Shown: positions 1-4,312 of the stretch, one piece after another
Layout of the letters: each line of letters begins with the position of its first letter
Position numbering within the stretch: the first letter of the stretch is position 1
Source: Chloroflexota bacterium
Lineage (GTDB): Bacteria; Chloroflexota; UBA11872; VXNJ01
Direction of reading: 5' to 3'
Length of the DNA stretch: 5,043 nucleotides
NCBI GenBank assembly: GCA_026708165.1
Contig: JAPOVO010000486.1
Span: 1-5,043, forward strand
Notes under the pieces: model-generated
The model's input: only the letters and a program-made list of their open reading frames with translations
Database searches by the model: none
What the model was told of the DNA's origin: nothing
Made by a program: the position numbers and the translations under genes

Positions 1-276
1 GTTGATCGGGTACAGGTGGATACTCGACTCTCCCCATACGTCGATGTAGTTGCTCCATACGACCGGCACTGGAATCCATTCGGGCGGGAAGACGAACTCA
101 CGCCCATAGGGCTTGAGCGAGGTCGAGATCATCCAGAACATCGGCAGCGAGGATATGGCCCCGATCAAGATCAGCACGACATAGGTAAGCGCAACCGTAA
201 GCCCGCCCCGCACTCGGTATGCGGTCGAGCGGCGTACCGTGGTCGTAATCAGCTCGGAGCTTGCGCGAACGGTCAC
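1..276 (-). CDS. Carbohydrate ABC transporter permease, MalG-like (N-terminal part, cut by window edge)
   Basis: Second membrane subunit of a CUT1-type sugar importer; it would pair with the MalF-like permease just upstream to form the inner-membrane channel. Only the first 92 residues of an expected ~270-300 are present, because the frame runs off base 1. I start it at GTG 276-274, whose last bases overlap the TGA of the upstream permease (GTGA, four bases), with a G-rich Shine-Dalgarno (GAGGGGG at 290-284) seven bases upstream. Visible features are a basic, Thr/Arg-rich cytoplasmic tail (residues 1-25), a first membrane helix at about 26-46, and the pattern PMFWMISTSLKP (45-56) followed by FVFPPEWIP (61-69). 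That pattern is typical of MalG-family N-termini: the end of helix 1, then the short periplasmic PPEW segment. The EAA loop that would contact the ATPase lies outside the window. The family assignment is secure; the substrate cannot be predicted. Confidence 0.9.
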   Translation of the reverse strand, partial: MTVRASSELITTTVRRSTAYRVRGGLTVALTYVVLILIGAISSLPMFWMISTSLKPYGREFVFPPEWIPVPVVWSNYIDVWGESSIHLYPIN

Positions 277-1196
277 GCTCCCGCCCCCTCGTAGTAGACC
301 CATCTACGGCTGCCCGCGAAGTTGATGGCGGTAAAGATCAGAATGATTCCAAGAAGGACCCACCCCAGCGCCGACGCGTAGCCCATCCGGAAATTCTCGA
401 AAGCGTGCCTGTAGAGCCAGAGCACGTAGAACAGGGTGGCGTGCTTGGGGCCTCCGTCCGTCGCGATATAAGCCGAAGTGAAGACCTGGAAGGACCCGAT
501 AATCCCGATCACAAGATTGAAGAATATGACCGGGCTGAGCATTGGCACCGTGACGTGCCAAAACCGGCGGAGGACGCCCGCGCCGTCAATGGAGGCAGCC
601 TCCTGCAATGCCGTAGGCACTGCCTGGAGACCCGCAAGGAAGATGACCATCTGGGCGCCGACGTGCCACAGGCTCATGATGACGAAGGCCGGTTTAGCCA
701 TTGTGGGATTAGCCAGCCATCCCAGCTTCGGAAGACCGAACCAACCCAGGATGGCATTGAAGACCCCGAACTCGGGGTTGTACATGTAGACGAACAGGAT
801 CACGCTGGCGACCTGGGGGACGACGGTCGGGAGGTAGAAGGTCGTTCGAAAGAGATTGATTCCGCGCAGCTTGAGATTGAGCAGCAGCGCCATTCCGAGC
901 GCCAGGGCGAGCTGCAAGGGAACCGAGATGAACGTGAAGTAAGCCGTATTGCCGAGCGCGGTGTAGAACAGCCGGTCGCCGGCCATCTTCGTAAAGTTGC
1001 GGGAACCGACGAATTCCGGCGCGCTCAGCAGATCGTAGTCCGTGAACGCCAGAAACGCCGAGTAGAAGACCGGGTAAGCGCTGAAGACGAGGAAACCAAC
1101 GATCCAGGGGCTTATGAAGGCGTAACCGCGCAGGTGCTGACGCCAGCGAATGCGTTCGCGCCGCCGGGGTTGATTCAAAGCTCTAGCGGTGGCCAT
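273..1196 (-). CDS. Carbohydrate ABC transporter permease, MalF/UgpA-like
   Basis: Integral membrane subunit of a CUT1 sugar importer, 307 residues, the usual length for the short MalF-type (UgpA-like) subunits. After a very basic N-terminus (residues 11-23) there are about six membrane helices: roughly 25-51, 80-107, 118-140, 168-192, 222-245 and 275-294. The EAA loop that docks on the ATPase is clear: EAASIDGAG at 199-207, continuing to VTVPMLSP (215-222) with its conserved prolines. Other family signatures are FISPWIVGF (27-35), YLPTVVPQVA (121-130) and the GGP turn at 248-250. The start ATG (1196-1194) has GGGGAG at 1208-1203, six bases away. The gene is downstream of the binding-protein gene after a 281-base gap and overlaps the next permease by four bases, so the permeases are almost certainly co-translated. 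A 380-codon frame on the opposite strand (261-1403) is a shadow. Transport family is certain; sugar specificity is unknown. Confidence 0.95.
   Translation of the reverse strand: MATARALNQPRRRERIRWRQHLRGYAFISPWIVGFLVFSAYPVFYSAFLAFTDYDLLSAPEFVGSRNFTKMAGDRLFYTALGNTAYFTFISVPLQLALALGMALLLNLKLRGINLFRTTFYLPTVVPQVASVILFVYMYNPEFGVFNAILGWFGLPKLGWLANPTMAKPAFVIMSLWHVGAQMVIFLAGLQAVPTALQEAASIDGAGVLRRFWHVTVPMLSPVIFFNLVIGIIGSFQVFTSAYIATDGGPKHATLFYVLWLYRHAFENFRMGYASALGWVLLGIILIFTAINFAGSRRWVYYEGAGA
284..290 (-). promoter_or_regulatory. Ribosome binding site for the GTG-started MalG-like permease
   Basis: On the minus strand GAGGGGG lies inside the last codons of the MalF-like gene, seven bases before GTG 276-274. 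It supports the GTG start and coupled translation of the two permeases. The match to AGGAGG is only moderate. Confidence 0.5.
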
Positions 1197-1405
1197 TACT
1201 CGCTCCCCATCGTCCGACCCGTGTCACAACTGCCGTCGGAGTTTTGCTCGCGGCTGGTCCGCCACCGTCAACCATTACTCAGCCCGTTCCGCGCGATCCG
1301 TCGACGCGCGAAGGGCGCCGCAGCGATAAAGCTCATCGCATGTCAAAGCAAATGCTCCGATTCGCGCCATTGCCGTAGTCTCCCATTCCGAATCCAGCAC
1401 TAACC

Positions 1406-1420
1406 GCCCGCCCGGCGGGC
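1406..1420 (-). repeat. GC-only inverted repeat, alternative hairpin after the first
   Basis: GCCCGCC (1406-1412), one base, GGCGGGC (1414-1420) form a perfect 7-bp inverted repeat. Its right arm shares three bases (1418-1420) with the larger hairpin at 1418-1440, so in RNA the two structures would compete for those bases or stack side by side with fraying. Reading on the minus strand, it comes after the larger hairpin. With a single unpaired base it could only close after opening one or two pairs. Confidence 0.5.
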
Positions 1421-1440
1421 CGGTCGGCTGCCGACCGGCC
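1418..1440 (-). repeat. Strong intercistronic hairpin 3' of the binding-protein gene
   Basis: GGCCGGTCGG (1418-1427), loop CTG, CCGACCGGCC (1431-1440): a perfect 10-bp GC-rich inverted repeat with a three-base loop. It starts 38 bases after the TAA of the binding-protein gene in the direction of transcription. No T-run follows on the minus strand, so it does not look like a full intrinsic terminator. A likelier role is to block 3' exonucleases or attenuate transcription, leaving more mRNA for the binding protein than for the permeases. This parallels the malE-malF intercistronic elements of enterics. The structure is seen directly; the role is inferred. Confidence 0.65.
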
Positions 1441-1477
1441 GGACGAGCGTTAGCGCGTTAGACCGGTTGCGCCTGCC

Positions 1478-2854
1478 TTAGACGCCTTCCTGGAGAATCT
1501 CGTTGATGTTCGGGACGATGGCGTCGAACGCCTCCTTGGCGGTCTTGTCGCCAAGCACCAATTCGTCGTAGGCGGCCAGCACATAGTCCTTGTTGATCTC
1601 CGAGTAGCGCGGCGGGTGGATCATGCCTCGGACCTGCTTGGCGGCGAGCGCGTGCACCTCGGGGTCATCCCAATCGGCTACCGCGTTGAGCCAAACGTCG
1701 CTGGTCGACAGCGACTTCAGGGTCGGGGCGGTGAACTTGACCGCGATCAGCTCCTCGACACCCTTGGTGGTGATGTACTTGAGCAGGTCCCAAGCGGGGT
1801 CCTGCTTCTCGCTGCCGGCAAAGATACCGAGAGCGTTGGGGCCGTCGCGGTTGAATTCGCCGTGCTCGAAGCTGAACATGGGAACGTTGCCCGCGTTGAA
1901 GCCGTCGGGAATCTTGGTGGTCGTCCACCGCGAACCCATGTAGATCGCCATGCGGCCGCCAAGGAAGATTCCCTCAACCCCACCGGCCGAGCTCTTTGCG
2001 AACTCGCGGCTGGGCGTGAGTCCCGCCTTGACCTCGCTCGCCATATACTCCCAAGCCTCTATGGCCTTGGGCTCGGCCATAAGCGTCTCGGTCACCTCCG
2101 CGTTCCAGAGCTCGCCGCCGAAACCCCAGATCCATACGCAGAAGATCTTGAGGGCCGGCGGCACTTCACGGATGCCCCAAATCTTGTCGTCGCCTTCGCC
2201 GGTCGTGGCCATCTCGGCCATCTGGCGGTACACGTCGAGGGTCCACTCGCCGTTCTGATAGAGCTCCCACGGGTCTCCAAGACCCAGCGGCTCGATGAGA
2301 TCCCTGTTGTAGACGAGGATCAACGGACCTGAGTACTGCGGAAGCGCGTAGGTGACGCCCTTCCACTGGTAGAACTGGACGATGCCTTCGTAAAAGTCCT
2401 CGAAGTCGAACGACTTGTCGGCCTTGATGAAGGGATCGAGCGGGGTAATCGCGTTCTTCTCCGCCAGCGTCGCGTTCGTCTCGGGGTGGACATAAACGAG
2501 ATCGGGCTCCGTGCCTCCGGCCAGCGCAGTCAAGATCTTGGCTTGCGCGTCGCCGTGCGGAACCGCCGCGGGCACGATGGTCACGTTCGGATTCGCGGCC
2601 TGATAAGCCGTGAAGATGTTCTCCCAAGCCGGCTCAGAGATCTCGATCAGCGAATGCCAGACTTCCAGGGAGACGGACTGCTGCTGAGGTGGCGCCTCGG
2701 TCGCAACCTTCGTCATAACCGGAGCTTCGGTGGCCTTGGCCTCCATGGCTCCGCCTTCTTCTTCTCCACAACCGGCCAGCGCCGCCAGCGCGGGTATGCC
2801 CGCTGCCGCCGCCACTCCCGCGCGGAGAAAATGTCGCCTTGTCAAATTCCTCAT
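1478..2854 (-). CDS. Carbohydrate ABC transporter substrate-binding lipoprotein (family 1 SBP, Tat signal)
   Basis: Extracytoplasmic solute receptor of the importer, 458 residues, a normal length for family 1 sugar-binding proteins. The N-terminus carries a twin-arginine motif, TRRHFLR (residues 5-11), then an Ala-rich hydrophobic stretch and a lipobox LAGC ending at Cys29. It is therefore predicted to be exported folded by Tat and lipid-anchored at Cys29. Residues 31-60 are an acidic Ala/Pro/Thr tether in which ATEAP occurs twice (41-45, 51-55). The binding domain starts near 62 (LEVWHSL). Typical family blocks are a Gly/Asp hinge region ALAGGTEPDLVYV (110-122), YALPQYSGPLILVYNRD (169-185), the aromatic-rich WIWGFGGELWN (241-251) and FLGGRMAIYMGSRW (297-310), where Gly and Met residues are usually conserved. 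The start ATG (2854-2852) has AGGAG at 2865-2861, six bases away. It is first in the transporter operon. The many Trp/Tyr residues fit carbohydrate stacking, but the ligand is not predictable. Confidence 0.95.
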   Translation of the reverse strand: MRNLTRRHFLRAGVAAAAGIPALAALAGCGEEEGGAMEAKATEAPVMTKVATEAPPQQQSVSLEVWHSLIEISEPAWENIFTAYQAANPNVTIVPAAVPHGDAQAKILTALAGGTEPDLVYVHPETNATLAEKNAITPLDPFIKADKSFDFEDFYEGIVQFYQWKGVTYALPQYSGPLILVYNRDLIEPLGLGDPWELYQNGEWTLDVYRQMAEMATTGEGDDKIWGIREVPPALKIFCVWIWGFGGELWNAEVTETLMAEPKAIEAWEYMASEVKAGLTPSREFAKSSAGGVEGIFLGGRMAIYMGSRWTTTKIPDGFNAGNVPMFSFEHGEFNRDGPNALGIFAGSEKQDPAWDLLKYITTKGVEELIAVKFTAPTLKSLSTSDVWLNAVADWDDPEVHALAAKQVRGMIHPPRYSEINKDYVLAAYDELVLGDKTAKEAFDAIVPNINEILQEGV

Positions 2855-2906
2855 TGTTCTCTCCTGAATGCTCCTTTTCTTCCCTATCTGAACCTGAAGG
2901 CCAAAT

Positions 2907-2932
2907 GCACAGCTATCAACAACTACCTGTGC
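2907..2932. promoter_or_regulatory. Hyphenated dyad, possible operator near the binding-protein gene
   Basis: GCACAG at 2907-2912 and CTGTGC at 2927-2932 are exact inverted copies. With TA at 2914-2915 and TA at 2924-2925 also symmetric, each half reads GCACAGNTA, with eight bases between the halves. It lies 53-78 bases upstream of the binding-protein start, within its presumed leader or promoter region. It could be a repressor or activator site; arms of 8 matching positions out of 9 exceed casual expectation only modestly. Confidence 0.35.
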
Positions 2933-3014
2933 CTCACCTCCTCGACGCCCACCGCATCATACCGACTCATATGCTCGCGCCTGCACGCAAATCAGCTTAC
3001 ACAGGCTACCAGCA

Positions 3015-3032
3015 GTTCAGACGGTTCAGACG
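3015..3032. repeat. Exact tandem duplication of a 9-bp unit
   Basis: GTTCAGACG occurs twice without a gap (3015-3023 and 3024-3032). Read on the minus strand the copies follow directly after the suggested -10 box of the transporter promoter, so they would span the start site. Tandem direct repeats at promoters often bind response regulators or other head-to-tail dimers, but replication slippage would give the same pattern. Confidence 0.45.
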
Positions 3033-3059
3033 ATATATCAACGCTGTATAGATTGTCGA
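3032..3059 (-). promoter_or_regulatory. Possible sigma70-type promoter of the sugar transporter operon
   Basis: On the minus strand, TCGACA (3059-3054) matches TTGACA at five of six positions and TATATC (3037-3032) matches TATAAT at four of six, with a 16-base spacer. It would start transcription near base 3025, giving a leader of about 170 bases before the binding-protein ATG. The -10 box lies in an 8-bp palindrome GATATATC (3032-3039). This is a visual match only, and an AT-rich patch in GC-rich DNA can produce one by chance. Confidence 0.35.
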
Positions 3060-3131
3060 GAAGCACGGCCCCTTGCAGACCTGTTTAAGCGCCGTGAATG
3101 GAGGAACACTCGTTGAGAATCTGCGCTAAAC

Positions 3132-3290
3132 ATGGAGCGTGCTCAGCCGTTAGTCGGCAAGGAGACCGTCACGCACCCGAGCTATGGGACGCGGGTACTC
3201 ATCAGTTTGATATCGGCGTTGAATCCTGACTCTGCCGTTCTTAGAATCCAACCCGAGGAATGGCGGCGCCGGTTTACAGAAGCTCTGTAA
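3132..3290 (+). CDS. Possible small protein of 52 residues, unrecognised (weak)
   Basis: An open frame from ATG 3132 to TAA 3288-3290 would encode 52 residues. It has a hydrophobic stretch, RVLISLISAL (21-30), and a charged C-terminal part, QPEEWRRRFTEAL (40-52), which reads like an amphipathic helix. I do not recognise it. Against it: no Shine-Dalgarno precedes the ATG, an in-frame TGA lies 18 bases upstream (3114-3116), and an overlapping frame at 3098-3229 (43 codons) is nearly as long. It could be a small leader protein, the degraded end of a lost gene, or chance. Its stop codon falls within the inverted repeat at 3274-3290. Confidence 0.2.
   Translation: MERAQPLVGKETVTHPSYGTRVLISLISALNPDSAVLRIQPEEWRRRFTEAL
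3274..3290. promoter_or_regulatory. Perfect inverted repeat upstream of the dioxygenase gene, possible operator
   Basis: TTACAGA (3274-3280), AGC, TCTGTAA (3284-3290): 7-bp perfect arms around three bases, 17 bp in total, ending 85 bases before the dioxygenase ATG. Size and AT-rich arms suit a homodimeric helix-turn-helix regulator such as GntR- or LacI-type proteins, which commonly govern sugar-uptake clusters. No T-run follows, so it is not a terminator. The structure is seen; the function is inferred. Confidence 0.45.
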
Positions 3291-3375
3291 GCAATGCGCT
3301 CATTCATAGTGCGCCATAGACGATCCGGCCCAGCGGTCTCCATATCCGTCTCCGATAGCTGCCAGGGAGCCAGTC

Positions 3376-4209
3376 ATGTCAGACCAATCGGATGAACGCT
3401 CCGCCTCCGCAACCAGCGTAAACGGGTCGGCGTTGCCGGTCTTCAGCCCCGCGTGGAGCGACGAGATGCGGTGGTTTTTCGAGGTCAACGGCTATTTATT
3501 GATAGAAAACGTGCTCACCTTCGAGGAGATCGAGCGCTACAAGGCGGCTGCGGATCGAGTTATCTCCGAGGCGGGCCGGTCGCAAGTCATGGGTATGATC
3601 GAGGCTGATCCCGCGTTCACGGAGCTGATGGACCACCCGGTTATCTTCCCCATCGCCATCGCGCTGCTGGGTCCGCACATCCAGGTATTCGGCTCGACGC
3701 TTATATCGAACCAGCGGGAGAGCAAGTTCGTGCAAGACTGGCACCAGGACGGTCCGATAACGACCAAGTACCGCGACCTCGCCTACCCCACTCCGCTGGT
3801 CCAGCTACGCTTCGCCTATTTCCTCACGGATTGCCCGGATACGAATCACGGTGGACTCTCGATAATTCCCGGTTCGCACAAGGCCAGAACGCCGATGCCT
3901 GACGGCATTTACGAGATGCCCGGAGTGACCGTGCCGATTCTCGGAAAGGCCGGCTCGGTTTTCGCGTTCCAGAACGCGCTCTGGCACGGCGGGATGCCGA
4001 ACCAGACCGACTCGCCCCGCATCACCGCCCACGTCATGTACTCGCCTATATGGGTCCGACCGGTCAAGAACCACCGCTACCGGGAGGAATTCAAGCGCGG
4101 ACTTACTCCCGTCCGCCGGCTGCTGCTGGGCGACAACGACGATCCGACCGACGTCTATCGGGCAACGCCCTACGGCTATAACGAGGATGGGTCGATCAGG
4201 TCGGGCTAG
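3376..4209 (+). CDS. PhyH-family Fe(II)/2-oxoglutarate-dependent dioxygenase
   Basis: A 277-residue cytoplasmic enzyme of the phytanoyl-CoA dioxygenase (PhyH) superfamily, expected to hydroxylate an organic substrate while decarboxylating 2-oxoglutarate to succinate. The metal triad is visible: His123 and Asp125 in DWHQDGP (121-127) and a distal His204 in ALWHGGMPN (201-209). Arg215 (SPRITAHVMY, 213-222) fits the 2-oxoglutarate carboxylate ligand. Between them, GGLSIIPGSHK (159-169) is the characteristic PGSH turn of the family. The N-terminal fold starts near residue 30 (FFEVNGYLLIENVLTFEE), preceded by a Ser-rich tail of about 25 residues. Length is typical. The start ATG is set by AGGGAG at 3364-3369, six bases upstream. 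Transcribed away from a sugar importer, it may act on the imported solute or a derived metabolite. The family covers alkaloid, ectoine, halogenation and lipid chemistry, so the substrate remains open and 'phytanoyl-CoA' should not be taken literally. Confidence 0.93.
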   Translation: MSDQSDERSASATSVNGSALPVFSPAWSDEMRWFFEVNGYLLIENVLTFEEIERYKAAADRVISEAGRSQVMGMIEADPAFTELMDHPVIFPIAIALLGPHIQVFGSTLISNQRESKFVQDWHQDGPITTKYRDLAYPTPLVQLRFAYFLTDCPDTNHGGLSIIPGSHKARTPMPDGIYEMPGVTVPILGKAGSVFAFQNALWHGGMPNQTDSPRITAHVMYSPIWVRPVKNHRYREEFKRGLTPVRRLLLGDNDDPTDVYRATPYGYNEDGSIRSG

Positions 4210-4235
4210 CTACTTAGTAAGCGACAGATAAAGGG

Positions 4236-4270
4236 GCCGCTCGTCCTTCGACAGACTCAGGATGAGCGGC
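4236..4270 (+). repeat. REP-like hairpin between the dioxygenase and McrB-like genes
   Basis: GCCGCTCGTCCT (4236-4247) and AGGATGAGCGGC (4259-4270) pair as a 12-bp stem with one G-U (G/T) position and an 11-base loop. It starts 27 bases after the dioxygenase stop. No T-run follows on the plus strand, so if it terminates transcription it does so atypically; mRNA 3'-end protection is an alternative. The core CCTTCGACAGACTCAGG resembles a short palindromic repeat that I recall, unverified, as common in intergenic regions of many environmental bacterial genomes. It is therefore likely a dispersed REP/MITE-like element. Confidence 0.6.
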
Positions 4271-4299
4271 TGTTGAGTAAACGGTAAGGGAGTCGCTCC

Positions 4300-4305
4300 A
4301 GGAGG
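4300..4305 (+). promoter_or_regulatory. Strong ribosome binding site for the McrB-like gene
   Basis: A consensus AGGAGG lies seven bases before ATG 4313. It fixes the start of the gene that leaves the window and is the best Shine-Dalgarno seen here. A small inverted repeat, GGAG-TCG-CTCC (4289-4299), sits directly in front of it; whether it affects access is unknown. Confidence 0.8.
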
Positions 4306-4312
4306 GAAGGGA

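Larger units (their letters stand above)
1197..1477. other. Intercistronic gap between binding-protein and permease genes
   Basis: This 281-base space is unusually long for an operon joint. It contains two overlapping hairpins just after the binding-protein stop (entered separately) and, nearer the permease, no recognisable protein. The longest minus-strand frame noticed is 31 codons (it begins MARIGAF) without a ribosome binding site. A TTGACA hexamer occurs on the minus strand (complement of 1341-1346), but no -10 box stands at a proper distance, so I do not call an internal promoter. Confidence 0.6.
2855..3375. other. Divergent intergenic region (transporter operon / dioxygenase gene)
   Basis: 521 bases lie between two outward-facing genes, long enough for two promoters and regulator sites. 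The supported contents are listed separately: a dyad at 2907-2932, a tandem 9-bp repeat at 3015-3032, a possible minus-strand promoter at 3032-3059, a 52-codon open frame at 3132-3290 and an inverted repeat at 3274-3290. No tRNA or recognised riboswitch was seen. I found no convincing plus-strand -35/-10 pair for the dioxygenase; its promoter should lie between about 3230 and 3360. No regulator gene is present in the window. Confidence 0.6.

Noticed and set aside
1324..1346. Internal minus-strand promoter for the permeases with a perfect TTGACA
   Set aside because: No AT-rich -10 hexamer stands 15-19 bases downstream; the nearest TTATCG is only 11 bases away.
261..1403. 380-codon plus-strand open frame over the MalF-like permease
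   Set aside because: It is antisense to a clear permease with helices and an EAA loop. Its own translation is strongly charged and low in hydrophobic residues, with no recognisable family. It is a GC-driven shadow.
1418..1440. Intrinsic terminator of the binding-protein gene
   Set aside because: The stem is strong, but no T-run follows on the minus strand, so a full Rho-independent terminator cannot be claimed.
1447..1461. Direct repeat of GCGTTAG
   Set aside because: Seven bases repeated twice in GC-rich DNA is expected by chance and has no positional significance.
1616..2332. 238-codon plus-strand open frame over the binding-protein gene
   Set aside because: It is antisense to a well-supported family 1 binding protein; no ribosome binding site or recognisable domain.
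2486..3088. 200-codon plus-strand frame running into the divergent intergenic region
   Set aside because: Its first two thirds are antisense to the binding-protein gene, and the rest is a Ser/Arg-rich translation without a domain.
3098..3229. 43-codon plus-strand frame overlapping the 52-codon frame
   Set aside because: Short, no ribosome binding site, no recognisable sequence, and in conflict with an equally weak frame.
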